Shown: positions 35,923 to 48,273, counted from the stretch's first letter. The stretch is DNA of 64,000 nt from Tethya wilhelma (GCA_964030475.1 CAXIPT010000003.1:12048519-12112518), one strand, 5' to 3'. The notes: generated by a model not told the origin, from the letters alone. Numbers and translations: made by a program.

Positions 35923-37211
35923 CAATTGCTCAAGAACCGTCAGTCTCGTCTTAAGAGGTTCCTCTCCTCCGAGCGTCTCCTTGGTTCCACGCCAGAGGAT
36001 GAGGAAGGGGACAAAACTCCGCCCCTCAAGATCACAGACAAACGTCAACCGGTGAACATCGACATTGAGTTCCGTGATGAATCAGGCTCCTCCGCCCTCC
36101 ACCTGGCTGTCTTGAATGGGCACAGAGAGGTGGTCTACACACTGCTGCAGTTCTCAGCCGACGTCTTTGCCATGGACAACCAGGGGTGAGGCAGATAGAA
36201 GGGAGAGCTGTAACTATGGTAACCAGGGGTGAGATGAATCATAACAGTAAATAGTGGTTTAATTTTACCCACAGATAGTATGCTACGCCATAAATTTTAT
36301 GTGTTCAGCTAGAGCCTTGTTTTTACCTCTCCATAAATGAGAGCAGACATGGTGTATATAGGAGAAAACTACATGTTGTAATGAGTGTGGGATGATTATG
36401 GAGACTGCCATTCGTTTCTCTTGCATTGTTCTCAGTAGATTTATCACAAAGGTGGTGTATACATACAGAGAGTGTGTCATGGATGTTGATAGGTAGTTTA
36501 AGGGAGAGGGCTTTTAGTGAAATTGAACATGAGAGAAGAATTTGTTGATTCTGTCAACAGATGATACTTGAATGGGAGCCATAAACACACTCATGTCCTC
36601 ACACACAGCAACACACACACTATATATAACTGTTCTATTTGTAGAATTCATTGAAGCAGTGTGCATAGAATTGATCAAGTTACTCCAAAGGACGGAAACC
36701 ATTGCCATTAATTTGAGATCAACTGTATTTGAATGATAACCACATTCCATCTCAGGACTGTGAACTCCCAGCTGGTGGAATGAACTTTGACCCCCACATT
36801 CCCTAGCTCCATTGGTATACAGTGACTTTCAGTATAAGCACAGAAACCAGCAGAAATCCTTGATACTTCCATGAACAGTTTGCTATAATAATTTTTTCCC
36901 ATTATGGCCAGCAATTTACCACATGTGCCTCTATAAACCATGAGAAGTGTATTCATGGATTGTGGTATTATTATGGTGTCTAGTGCCAGAGAGTCATTGC
37001 TCATGGTTGAATGCATCTCCAACCACACCTAGTGAGCTCACTGGGACATGCTTGCTCATTATTGAGGGAGCATATGGAGGGTAAAACCCTGTCATTATAA
37101 TGAGTGTGATCTTTCATTTCTTTGTATGTGCAGAAACACACCACTTCATTTTGCTGCTTGGCATAATCGCTCTGATATTGTGGAACTGTTGCTAGTGAAT
37201 GGAGCAAGAGT

Positions 37212-37262
<51 letters not shown>

Positions 37263-37647
37263 NTTGTCACGAAGCAAAGTGGCTACCACTCCAAAGCCAC
37301 ATTCAGAGGACTTACTATCAGCCCAGGTATGTATGTAGATTATATAATTTTTGATACAAATTGACACAGCTGAACATAATGCTGACACAACTGAGTATGA
37401 TCTGACACCACTGATCCAATGATATTCACTAGCTGTGAAGATATGTAATGGTATGAGTACATATACTGCCATTTGGTGTGTTATATTTGCAGCTGGTGAG
37501 TTTGTCCTAGAGGTACACAGTGTGGATGACCCCACCGTGACCTTGAGGTCACCCGAGAGGATTGTGGTGGCCCCTCCCCCAATGAGGCAATCAGAAATTG
37601 GACAGGTGTTTGACGATTTAGATAAAATGCTCAAATTTGATATCTAA
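34454..37647 (+). CDS. ANKS1/Caskin-like ankyrin-repeat protein, short
   Basis: Exon 34454-34513 starts M-G-K-E-x-Q-L-L-E-A-A, the conserved N-terminus of ANKS1 and Caskin scaffold proteins. Exons 35923-36185 and 37134-37209 follow in phase with two ankyrin repeats (S-S-A-L-H-L-A-V-L-N-G-H-R-E-V-V and N-T-P-L-H-F-A-A-W-H-N-R-S-D-I-V). Two more exons, one ending 37326 and one at 37493-37647, give a short acidic C-terminus. The join after 37209 passes a TG microsatellite with an N (37263), so the fourth exon start and frame are uncertain. Known relatives are much longer and carry SAM or PTB domains; none is seen here. Confidence 0.65.
35847..35920. repeat. (CA)n microsatellite
   Basis: Interrupted CA tract ending at the acceptor of the second ankyrin exon, where it replaces the usual pyrimidine tract. 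Confidence 0.9.
37212..37262. repeat. (TG)n microsatellite next to an ambiguous base
   Basis: Pure TG run directly followed by N at 37263, probably an unresolved repeat length. Confidence 0.9.
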
Positions 37648-37842
37648 GTAGACATTAGATTTCTCTGCCATATTACATTGTACAAGTTTTACTGCATTGA
37701 TTTCAGCTGTGATTTTACTGCGCATGCGTAAGCGAGTATTGAGGGGGTGGAGCTCGTTTGCTGACGTGACCCGCAATTTACCCGAGGTGACAAAAAACAC
37801 ACTTCTTTCACGAGTTTGCCGAGGGATTTCAATCTATTGGAA

Positions 37843-40653
37843 ATGTGGGCCTCAGCAGCACGTTTCGAGGGCGCCTGTACCAGTAAGATACTGTGCCTGG
37901 ATTGGATGCCGAGCCGAGACGGCCTCGGCGGGTGGCTGGCTACGGGTTGTAGCGATGGCACGGTTGGTGTCAGCTGGGTTTACGATCCGGATTGGAGCTG
38001 CGATGAAGCGAACGAGAAAGGAGCTACAGGTGTAGATACGTCAGTGGAAAACGACGAGGAGTTCAATTACTACAAGTCTCACTTCATTCTCAGGGGAGAG
38101 AGAGGACACTTGGGAGAGGTGAGAAAAGTGGTGGCTGAGATGATGGAATGTTTTGGGAAGATTCCTTCCCTTTGTATTATATTGTTCAAGCATGGATATT
38201 ATAGCTTACGTAAGCTATAATATCATAAGCTATAATATCCATGGTTGTAGTTTTACACGGTTTATCTCTACATAAGTGTCAGATTATTGTCCATTATTTC
38301 TTATTTTCAAGCATTCTATTCTATTTTACAGGTTTGCACCGTGAGATGGAGGCCAAATGGAGATCGTCTTGCCAGCTGCGATTCTTGGGGTAAAATCATC
38401 GTCTGGTTGAACCGTGCGCACGTTCTGGCGTACGAATTCCAACTCACTGTCCCATTCCCTCTGATTGACCTCCAATGGAGTCCCTGTGGCCATTATTACC
38501 TGCTGTGTGGGAAGGACGGTCAGCTGCAGCTCCATTCTAGCGTCAATGGAACAAACTTCTTCTCAGTTCTGATCGAATCTAACACCACCCCAAGTACGAA
38601 GGCACAGTTGGTGTGCTGTGATTGGAATCTACCGGGGACAAGAGTTGCTCTGGGAACAGAGAATGGTGAAGTCATCATCCTAGATCCTAACGAGAGGGGT
38701 ACCTCAATGTCGACCATCGTTCTTGACAAAAACAGGACAGCTGTTCAATCCTTGTCCTGGTTTGGACCGATCTTCACCTACAAGAAGCGAAGTGGAGAAA
38801 AGTATGATACACAAGGTCTCTCTGTCTACCTCAGAAATGGGGACATTATTCTGCTCAAGTCGATCGAGTCTTGTATCAGTGGGAACAAAAAGAAGAGTAT
38901 AAGAAGCAAGACGAACATCTTGGACGGCACAGCTGCTTGGAACATGGAGCAGGACCTCTGTGTCGTTGTGGGCTACAAGAATAACTCCTCCGTAGGTTCA
39001 CAGCCGACTGCCAGGTTTGTGGACAAGGAGGGCTACATCGTCTTCACTCTCTCGGAAGGTCTGCCTGTCATTCCACAGATATTGACACAGGTAAGTTACC
39101 ACGTCAAACAAGTGGCCCATGAAATCTTGTCATTTTTTAAAGTAAATACATAGGAGGTGTGCATTAACGATAATTAGTGTGTCTTACTGTTAATATTTAG
39201 CTCCTTTCTGCTACAGTTTCAAATTTCAAACAAATATTTGCACCTGTCGTTTGCACTTTTAATTCTGCACACACACACACACACACACACTCATGCAGTC
39301 TTCACTGAGGAATGTGACATGGGCCTTCAACGACAGTTGCATTCTGATGACATGGGGGTGCCATCTCTACTCTGTGGCTCTCAACTCATCTCTCCCCTCC
39401 CTCCAGACAATGTGCCGCAAGGTGATAACCGACTCTCTCCATAGCAGCTCCAATGTAGAAGTGAAGGAGAGAGCAAGGACAGTGCAGCAGCTGCCTCTAC
39501 CAAAGAGAGAGATAGAGAAGTTAGCTACTCTCCATACACCTCTCATTGATGTGAGTATAATTTTTAATTCCGATTGGCATAATGCAGTACAGTATTATTG
39601 ATAATATAATTATTATTATTATTATTATTATTAACTTAACCATTTTCTATTTCATTGATCACTAAATCTTATTACCACATCCACAGGATCCCTTGAATGT
39701 CTCTGGTCCTCATATTCTCGAGCATCTCTTTCAGCCGGTGCCTGACGACCAGCGATTCCATTGCATCTTGGAGGAGACAGACTTTGGCTACGTTCTAAAG
39801 TACGAGTACTTCAACCAGCACCGAGCATTCCTCAACGCCAGGAGGGTCAAGGGTGGTTTCATGACAGGAAAGTATCGGATTGAACCAGCATTTGATTGCA
39901 GCCATCTTGAGCAAGTCATTGCAAGCAAGTTTTCCAAGAGAAGAGAGTCTCAGAACTGGGCAACCAAAGTTGACGGTAGAGGTGATAACACAAAGAAAAT
40001 ATCCTCACGTTCTACAAAGCCTCACCTTCTCAAACAGTTCAAGACGGTCTTCAAGTCGGGACTCAATCCCAGTACAGTGACGGACGTAGCTCAGGAGAGG
40101 CTGGACATAGGTGGTGCAACTGCATCACCTGAAGAGCCACAAATAAGACCAATCATTGCAGAAGTTGAAGGCAACTCTATTGTGAATCGCTTCAGATTTC
40201 ACACCAGCAATTGGCTGTTTGAAGACAGCTATCTCGGAGCACTCAACATCTCTACCAACTATGTCAAGTGCAAGCCAAGAAAACTCACTCTTCAGCTCAA
40301 TGTTATCTCTTCCAATGGCTCCATTGAAGAGGTCTCCCTGCAATCTAAGGAGCCTGATTGGAACAACAGATGTCAAGTGTACGAACTTGACTTTGGAGGG
40401 CGTGTCAGCTACGACTCTGTCAAGAACTTCCAGATTGAAAAAGATGATCAAGTGGTAAGTACATATATTTTGATGTTGACAATTTCATACAATATTATGA
40501 CATGTAATATACATACCTGATGAATTGTATTTCTCTCTGTTGCTGTAGGTGATGCAGTTTGGCAAATCTGATTCAAAGCGTTTCTGTCTTGATTTCCAAT
40601 CTCCATTCTCTCCCGTGCACGCTCTGTGCGTGGCACTAACATGTGTACTCTAA
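37843..40653 (+). CDS. TULP4: TULP4-like protein (WD40 + Tubby domain)
   Basis: Exons 37843-38118, 38332-39090, 39299-39550, 39687-40454 and 40549-40653 are all in phase 0 and give 719 residues. The first 370 residues are a WD40-type propeller (C-L-D-W-M, V-R-W-R-P-N-G-D-R-L-A-S-C-D, C-C-D-W-N-L-P-G). The C-terminus is a Tubby domain: W-L-F-E-D-S-Y-L-G, V-Y-E-L-D-F-G-G-R-V, K-N-F-Q-I-E, M-Q-F-G-K and ending L-D-F-Q-S-P-F-S-P. That order is diagnostic of TULP4. The human protein is about twice as long because of a large disordered middle region. TULP4 is described as a SOCS-box ubiquitin-ligase adaptor; I did not identify a SOCS box here. Single-copy and conserved, so probably not functionally tied to the cluster. 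Confidence 0.85.
38195..38224. repeat. Perfect 30-bp palindrome in a TULP4 intron
   Basis: GATATTATAGCTTAC followed by its exact inverse, then a further copy of one arm to 38245. Confidence 0.85.
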
Positions 40654-40735
40654 TTTAATGATACAAATAGTCAGTCAATATAATGTTATTTTTTTTGCTG
40701 TCAAACAAAATGTGTCAAGTTGCAGATGTTAATAA

Positions 40736-40758
40736 GGGGAATTACCTCGGGGAATCCC
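40736..40758. promoter_or_regulatory. NF-kB-type site(s) upstream of a NADAR gene
   Basis: GGGGAATCCC at 40749-40758 fits the Rel consensus. GGGGAATTACC at 40736 is a half match. They are about 55-80 bases before the ATG at 40814. Confidence 0.45.
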
Positions 40759-40813
40759 GTGTGGGACCGCATGCAGCTACTCCGCCCCCTAGTAGCGGGT
40801 CGTGGCGGTAAAC

Positions 40814-42763
40814 ATGGCTACCAGTACCAGCTATGGTGAGGGGAAAAAATCCATTTATATCTTATATTGTAATTGTGTGCGTATATATAAACTGTAAGTA
40901 AGCTAAGATAGATCTACAAATCCGCTGTTTGCTATAGCTACTGCACTTGATCTAAAGTTCTAGCTGCTCATGTTCACCTTTCATTTCTCTCCAGCTGGGG
41001 TAGTACCCCCCTGTAAGTACCCTGGTTGTACTAAGCCACGTTACAAAGAGACTTATGGCCTCACTCACGACTTCTGTGGACGCACACACGCTCAATTGTA
41101 TAGGAGTTTACTACTTCATTCTCCACCCCCAGCTGCTACCCAACATAGAGGTAAGTCGTGTTTGTGTGTGTGTGTGTGTGTGTGATGCGTATCTAGACAG
41201 TACCAACCTTCCCATCCTACAGCTGGTCCAGCTCCCTCCCTTCCAAGACAGCCCATGAGGGCATTGCGCTCCATCAGAAACTTCACCAAAGAGATAAAAT
41301 TCTACAATTGTGGTGATCCGTACTACGAGTTCACCAACTTCTACCCGGCAACTGTCACCATTGATGGAGCAAAATGGCCGACAACAGAACACTATTTCCA
41401 AGCTCAAAAGTTTATCGGAACTCCGTACGTTGAGATGATCTGCAGGCTCCCTTCCCCACGTCAGGCGTTCCAACTGTCCCGTGATCCAAAGGTGTCCCAC
41501 TGGAGACGCTCGGACTGGGACTCTGTGAAGGATGATGTAATGCATAAAGCATTGCAACACAAGTTTGATCAGCACCCAAACCTTTGTAAGAAGCTCCTAG
41601 AGACGGGTTCGAAGAAGCTGATTGAACACACGTCCAACGACTCATACTGGGGAGACGGGGGAGATGGGCAGGGCCTAAACAAACTGGGACAACTACTGAT
41701 GAGAGTGCGTGATGAACTGAAACTGAAGTATGGATATACAGATAGTAAGAGTGATGACCACAAGGTCGTAACCACTCCAGCACCTGGAGAGAGATCAAGG
41801 AGTGTAAAAGCAATGGCTTCTCCTTTGACTAGTAGAAAGAGCTACATCCATCAGCAACAACAGTCAGCTTCAACACAAGTCCTGCCTCCTTCTCCACCAA
41901 AGGATAAATATGAGAAGCTCAAACAGTTTGAATCAACTCTAGCACCTAGTGAGAGCTCTAGAAGTGTCTGTGGGTTAGCTTCTCCAATGAAGGGTAGAAG
42001 GATGTATGGGTCGACATCATCTTTGCCTACAGGTCAAAGGTCACCAACACACCATACCTCAAGCTCTCACAATGACAACAGAAAGATGTATCAGTCAATG
42101 TCATCTTTACCTATAGGTCAAAGGTCAGTTCCTCTGCATGAGTTACGACAACAGGCGACTAAATTGTACACAGCTCTGCTCACCAGTCAACAATCTAATC
42201 ATGAAACGGCAAACCACACATCATTATTTTCATCCTGTGACAATCTGAATCAATCAGGAGAGAGGCTTCCTGGTGAGGCTAGACGAAGACGACACTCCTC
42301 TTCACTTGGAAACCTTCGAACTATCACTAGAGACAGTTCCTCAAGTCCCCCCACAAGATCACCTTCCACACAACCTAGTTCACTTCTACGTAATAAGGGT
42401 CAAGGTGCAAGTACCAAACCAAACTCCATACAACCTAATTCACCTGTGCACAGTGGTAGTAAGGGTCAAGGTGCAGGTACCAAATCACAGTCAAGACATA
42501 CTCCTAGATCAGCTTCAGTTGGAGACAATCATTACCATCACCATAGTGATTGGACTACCTTCAGAGGCAGTCCCTCAACCCCCAAGGAGAGATCTAGACC
42601 ACGTTCATCATCAGGTAGTGCTCCACAACCAAAACACGCTAGAACAAATTTACCCAAACCAGTACCACCGACTGCAAAGAAGGTTCTATGCAAGCCAGTT
42701 CCCTCCTATAGATCTAAATGTTCACGATCAGTTCCAAACTCACAAACTGGGAGCAGGAAATAA
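40814..42763 (+). CDS. NADAR protein with FCG module and Ser/Pro-rich tail
   Basis: Exons 40814-40835, 40995-41150 and 41223-42763 give 572 residues. The 22-base first exon is supported by its donor, its phase and the match after joining (M-A-T-S-T-S-Y-A-G-V-V). Exon 2 is one FCG module (C-K-Y-P-G-C...D-F-C-G-R-T-H-A). Residues about 75-225 form the NADAR domain with Y-Y-E-F-T-N-F-Y, T-E-H-Y-F-Q-A-Q-K-F and G-D-G-G-D-G-Q-G-L-N. The remaining 340 residues are rich in Ser, Pro, Arg and Gln, with imperfect internal repeats (R-x-M-Y-x-S-x-S-S-L-P). Same family as 26089-28103. It is separated from the main cluster by the ankyrin and TULP4 genes. Confidence 0.85.
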
Positions 42764-42872
42764 ATGGCTCCAGTGTTTCATATGACATCATTAACCATAA
42801 AGACAAAAAATAATTCTGCAATCTACATGAGTATACATGAATTCTGATAATAATAACAATCATAATAATATG

Positions 42873-43027
42873 CTACACTCTCCCTCCAAATTTATAAAAT
42901 TTTTGGTGTTCTTCAATTAGAGTCTGTAAGCAGTCTCTCTCTTCAGCATTCCTGGAGGCCTTCATGAAAGCATGGTCTTTATCAGAGCAGAGTTTGAGTA
43001 GAGAGAGCACACCAGGAAGTAGAGATG

Positions 43028-43073
<46 letters not shown>

Positions 43074-43768
43074 CCATTATTATGTATGTACGTTTTACAT
43101 AATGGCCTATTATTATAGTGCTGTCTACTCGAATACTAGCAGTTGTACCTTGACCTCTGGGTGGATGGGCTGATTCTGTGAAGTCTTGACAAACTTGTGA
43201 ACCGTATAAACAGCAAACTGAAGGGGATTACATCATCATTATTGCATTAATTCACAACATCATAATAACACAAGTTGCATTAAGTAACAAACTGACCTTT
43301 GTGAACTCTTTCACACGAGATATGGCGTCCATGATCCTGTGAGGAATAGAGAGACCAAATGCAGTGAATCAGTGACACCATACGTAACACAATCACAGAC
43401 AAACAACAGCTGTCATATGTTCCTCAGTCCATTCTCTGACTCACCTAGTGAGCTGGTTGCCACAGTGAACAAGACATTGGACACTGACGAAGGACTCAGG
43501 GTGGGACTTCTCTGCTCCATCTAGAAGAGTCTGCCTCATTGCAGCCTCCAAGAGCTGTGGCCAGCTGTCAAGGATTGAACAGTTGCACACACATACACAC
43601 GTACAGACAACATGCATGCATATGTGTATACATCAATTCAAGCCATTGATGAGGATATTATTAGTAGCTGTAATGACAGGGGCGAGAGAGGATTTGGCAA
43701 CGTGCAAGTGTTGTCTTAGCAGTGCCAACAGCAGCTCTGCCATGACTTCTATCAACACTGTGGCGCTG
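42873..43768 (-). CDS. URB2-like ribosome-biogenesis protein, 3' exons only
   Basis: Exons 43028-42873, 43217-43149, about 43340-43299 and 43554-43443 join in phase. The end of the protein is L-L-K-L-C-S-D-K-D...H-Q-K-F-Y-K-F-G-G-R-V and stop. This resembles the C-terminus of Urb2/Npa2, a nucleolar factor for large-subunit ribosome assembly. A further exon with E-V-M-A-E-L-L-L-A-L-L lies at about 43768-43633. More upstream exons (to about 44130) are possible. The rest of this large protein is absent; N at 44260 hints at an assembly break. The identification rests on a short tail. Confidence 0.5.
43030..43070. repeat. (TG)n microsatellite
   Basis: Pure TG run in an intron of the URB2-like gene, directly at a splice acceptor on the minus strand. 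Confidence 0.9.
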
Positions 43769-44260
43769 GAGGAGAAATGACACAAAGATGGTGAAACAAA
43801 TTGAAGGTAAATCATACATTACACCCACAGTGGTGAAGATGGAGCAGGGGAGGAGACAAATGTACTGAACTGGAGAGAAGACAACACAGAGCCACTGTCC
43901 AGACCAACCTAGAGCAGAAGACACACAAACAACGAAACGAATGTAAAGATAATGTAAAGAATGAAACTAGAGATGGCTGCGTGTGTGGAGAGACTAACTT
44001 GAGAAGGGATAGAGAGGAGAGAGGCTGAGAGATGGACAGCTGCACAGACTGCAAAGAGGTTGGAAGAATGGTGACATGCTATAGACTGACAGCCAAACAG
44101 CACCTGAAGAGAAATATTTGCCAAAAAAAACTTACCCAAATCCTGCATGAGCTGTGTGCAGACATAGACATACCGTATAGCGGGTATTTTTCGTGGGGTA
44201 AAATTTTCGTTGTTTTCGTGGTTGACTGACGAACCATGAAATATTTACCACGAATAGAGN

Positions 44261-44374
44261 GGCTGGCAGAGTGTGTAAAGAATTATTCCTATGGGCAACA
44301 TGAGGGACTCAACATGGAAAGAGAGTACTACATGCAGCCCACACAGGAAGAATTCGGCACACACTCTGCCAGCC
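44261..44374. repeat. Short element with 16-bp perfect inverted ends beside an ambiguous base
   Basis: GGCTGGCAGAGTGTGT at 44261 and its exact inverse ending at 44374. The N at 44260 touches the left arm, and a truncated 'ACCGTATAGCGGGTATTTTTC' repeat lies on the other side of it. Confidence 0.6.
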
Positions 44375-44589
44375 ATTCCAACTTGTTTGCCTTCTTTTTA
44401 CGATTTGGCATTCCTATGTCTCATTACATTTCCAATGTTTTTTTTTTACTTGTATATATACGATCGGTATTGTCACGTGATTTGATCGATCTGCGCGCCC
44501 AGCAAGCTATTACATGTACTCTTGCTATTATTATATTATGGCTAGTTAGAGATTATCGTGTTATACAAGGGGTGTGCCTGTCTGATACT

Positions 44590-45553
44590 ATGGCCGATCG
44601 CGAAGTAACTCCCTCGGCAAACGAAGAATACCCTTGTACAGTGTTTGGTCAGAGCTGTAGTTGGATAATACCTGTTCTCATTGTAATAGGTATAGTTTTA
44701 CTGTCACTGTTTATATGTTGTATTATTGTGAAATGGAGAAGAAAACTAAACAGGTATTACTTTAGCTAGCTCGCAAATATGCAGTGAGAGGCTGAATACT
44801 TATCTTTTTCATATGTATAATGTAGACGTCAGCAGGATAATTTGCGAAGGCAGAATGATAATGGAGCATTGGACTCTGAGATGAATGTTTGTAGTAAGTA
44901 AAGCCAAGGATCTGAATTATGTATCCATGTCGGAATGTGTCACAATGTCATAATTATCAGTACAGTATATATACAAGGATTGAGACCAAGCCGATAAGCA
45001 ACATAGTATTTTTATTCAGGCCTCATGCATTCCATATCTTCATGCACAATTAATCCTAATTAATTGTTCATCCAGGGAATTCCTGTGGGCTATCCCCTAT
45101 AGATCTGCTTATTATTGTATAGATTTGCAATATCATACTAATTTGTTTATGAATACAATTTTCTTTGTGAATCATGCATATTTGCAACACTGGCACGCAT
45201 TGTTATCAATACACATGTAGGTCTTGTGACACCACAGCGTGTGCAGAATCTGACAGCCTCTCAGCCTAATCCCAACAAGCCATCAGTAACACTCACTTGG
45301 AGTCCTCCTGGCAACTGTACCAGAAATAATGGTGTTATTCGTTATCACATTCGATATAAAGAAAAATCTGCTGAAAATGATCGCTATACAGTTCCTTCAC
45401 CAGTCTCTGGTGCTAAATTAGAGAGACACTTCACCTGCAATGGAGAAGGCAATACGCCGCCTCTTCAACCTTTGACCTCCTATGTGTTTGAGGTAAGAGC
45501 TGAAGGGCAGAACCACCAATTTGGGGAGTGGAGCTCAGTGGAGTGTTATATCA
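44590..45553 (+). CDS. Single-pass membrane protein with fibronectin type III domain, 3' end unresolved
   Basis: Exons 44590-44753, 44826-44893 and 45221-45553 join in phase. Residues about 25-48 are a hydrophobic membrane segment followed by W-R-R-K. A short charged linker follows, then an FN3 domain (P-S-V-T-L-T-W-S-P-P, Y-H-I-R-Y, L-T-S-Y-V-F-E-V-R-A). A donor at 45554 shows that the gene continues, but I found no convincing next exon. The FN3 lies on the C-terminal side of the membrane segment, so it is extracellular only if this is a signal anchor. The upstream ATG is the first after the repeat-rich break. It may instead be a gene broken by the rearrangement. Confidence 0.5.
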
Positions 45554-45740
45554 GTAAGTCACTAACTATGTGCAAGCTTCCCAATTATAACAATAGCTTT
45601 AGCTTCAAAATCGGAGTCAGTGAATAGTATACCTCATTGACTCATAGTATACCTGTTTCATTCCTATAGTCAGTCGGAAAGAATGACTATAATATATAAA
45701 CTTAATTAGCAAAATGTAGCTAAAATACTAAATAAATAGA

Positions 45741-45928
45741 GGATTTACAGACAAGAAGCATGTGACAGGACACAAAAACAAGAAAGCCTGTGTGGCAAAA
45801 CATAATAGATTTATCACAAAAGGAGCCGTGAAAAAAACATTACATATCCGTAGCTATCTGATCAACATACACGTGCAGGCTTTCTTGTTTTCGTACCCTG
45901 TCACATGATTCTTGTCTAGCTGTAGATC
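45741..45928. repeat. Hairpin MITE of about 190 bp
   Basis: GACAAGAAGCATGTGACAGG and following bases recur inverted near 45870-45916 (45 bp arms with few mismatches). No coding potential. Confidence 0.75.
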
Positions 45929-46151
45929 CCCAATTTATTCAGTTTTTTTAGATACATTTTGCTCAGTTTATAGTCATCCTAATGATTTCTTTTACTGAAT
46001 AACAAGCTAACTTGATGTATAATATTCACAGAATTTTTAAGCCTAAAGCTATTGTTATAATAAATTATTGGGGAGCTTGCACATGCATAGTTTTCTTTCG
46101 TATAATTTATTAGATGCACATGATACCATTGTTTTTGTCTGTGTACTATTA

Positions 46152-47290
46152 GATTGGTGTTGTCGGCATCCTGATTGCTTGAAAAACAGGATTTAAGATC
46201 ACATTAAACCCAGCAAATACAACTGCAGAAGTTGATACAGTGATTTATGGCTACTGTTGCCTTGAACACAAGAAAGAATGTGGTATGTGTTAAAACTGTG
46301 CACCCTATACCATATGTCACTGTGTTATAGATTATGTACCGTGACTCATGTGATAGTCATTGTTGCACACTAGTAATAATGCATGATTCATGCAGATCTG
46401 AGATATTGCCTCTATCCGGAGTGTACAGCAGAAAAATTCACAGGACATTTTTTGTACTCAACATTTTGATGAGGCCGTGAGCAAAGGTATTACATTAATG
46501 CTAAATTAACTCTCTTTTGGATAATTGGAAAAGTTCAAGCACTAGACACAACAAATTCAAGTTATAGTTTTAATTTTTATTACATTATATATACTCTTCT
46601 TCATGTATAGGTATGTCTTTCCTTGTTTGTGTGGAGAAGTCAACTAAAGGTGATTACAAAGATGCACAAAAAATGTTTACGAAGAAGTCCATGGGATTCT
46701 AAGCAGAAAGGCTCTTGTCCAGAAATAAAAACTATCTTGGCTATAATCAACCCAGCAGTTGAAAAGAAGTTTAAAGTGTACATTGAAGCACAACCTCATA
46801 AACTCAAAAAAACAGAAAACTACTTTCATGGAACAAAGCTGAATTGTCTTCTGAACAATTATCAGACACTCTGCAATGTCTCTGGTTGTGGTGTGTGTGG
46901 AATTGCAAAGAGAGGGTTTGTCTCTGCATGAACATATCAGCACTACTCACTGGCAGCGTCTAGGACAGGCCTTCTACTTTGCTCCAAACTCCTCCAAGTC
47001 ACACGACTACTGTCTTATGCATGCGTGGCAGTGATTCTAATAAACGACCTTTGAATGGAAGCTACTGGGGAATGCTCCTCTGTGAAGTTGCACCTGGAAG
47101 AAAGTATTCCTTTAGACCAAAAAGTGTATCTCAACCTGAGCTTGAACTTAAAGAGCCACCAGAGGGATATGATTCTTTATATGGAAAGAGGAAAGGCCTC
47201 TTCTTTTGGTCAAAGAGTGACTTGAACTATTCTGAACTTGCCATATTCAATAAAGATGCTATTTTCCCTCGATACATCATACTTTATTAA
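46152..47290 (+). pseudogene. Broken zinc-module/PARP-I gene
   Basis: From 46623 the frame gives Y-F-H-G-T-K, the C-x8-C-x4-C-x2-C loop and C-G-I-A-K-R-G-F, then stops. The next catalytic piece (H-W-Q-R-L-G-Q-A-F-Y-F-A-P-N-S-S-K) is in another frame, and the end (L-N-Y-S-E-L-A-I-F...P-R-Y-I-I-L-Y) in a third. At least two frameshifts are therefore needed. Upstream, 46152-46280 and 46396-46480 hold damaged FCG-like modules (Y-G-Y-C-C-L-E-H-K-K). It also lacks the usual Arg/Lys-rich C-terminus. Probably dead unless these shifts are sequence errors. Confidence 0.7.
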
Positions 47291-48273
47291 TGGTCAGATA
47301 TATATATATAATGTTATAATAAAATTAATAATACCATGGTATTTAATGAGCTATTTGAGCTATATATAGCTATATTATAGCTGCTATAGAGTAACCAGTT
47401 ACGTTAGGAGAACAAAAATAGCACTATGGTGGCTTCCCACTAGCGCACTCTACAAGTGCTAAGGCAAGATTTTGCGAGTTTTAGGCCTTGCATCAAGTTT
47501 ACTCTTTAAAGATTGATTATGAGTGACTGCAACTCCTGATGCATGGATCAGGTATAAATACCATTATACACATGAACTTTCCACTGACCTTGCTGTAAGG
47601 AATATGGCTTAAACCATGATGCCTTTCCTTAGGAAGAGTCATGGTAACTTGCAAGACTACTTGAAAGTGTAACAGTCAAAAAAGTTGTGACATGCACAAT
47701 CCAAAAATTTGCTTCTTTTTCATAAATTTATTAACATCTACAATGAAAGAATAGCTAACTTGTATTATGTTAAAAATACACACGTAAATGAAACTGTTCA
47801 AATTCTGCATGAAGTTCTATCTTGGACGTGAAACTCTATAAGACGTAAGTTTTTTATATTGATGTACAGTATATGCTGAGGTAATAGCCTAAGTATATAA
47901 GATACCTGCAGAAAGGGTAATCATAATAGTAGTAGTATATATATGCATGAGCTTGAAATACGTATATTATTATTAGTAGTAGTAGTAGTATTAGTATTAT
48001 TCAGTATTAGTATATTATTATTATTATTATCATTATTATTATTACTACACTTAGATCACTGCAAAGTGAGCTCAAGCATCAATGTGTAACTAGACTTCAC
48101 TGCATAACTGTGTGGGTGCCCCCTTGAAATGCATGGCCACACACATGTAGCTTGGTGAACAAAAGTTATTAATTTGTAGCTGCATGTTCACCTCCAAGCT
48201 AACACTGGCTACACAGTGCATGCACTCAGCCATACTATCAGAAGTTCGATACACTATAATAATATTATACCTT
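47291..48273. other. Intergenic, microsatellite only
   Basis: A long imperfect (TTA/TAG)n tract is at about 47960-48045. No gene or RNA is recognised. Confidence 0.55.

Noticed and set aside
35726..36055. Long frames of alternating Cys-Val or His-Thr
   Set aside because: Translations of CA/TG microsatellites, not genes. The same holds at 37001-37338 and 42964-43173.
44170..44260. Coding exon upstream of the membrane protein
   Set aside because: The stretch is a truncated copy of an 'ACCGTATAGCGGGTA' type repeat cut off by the N at 44260.
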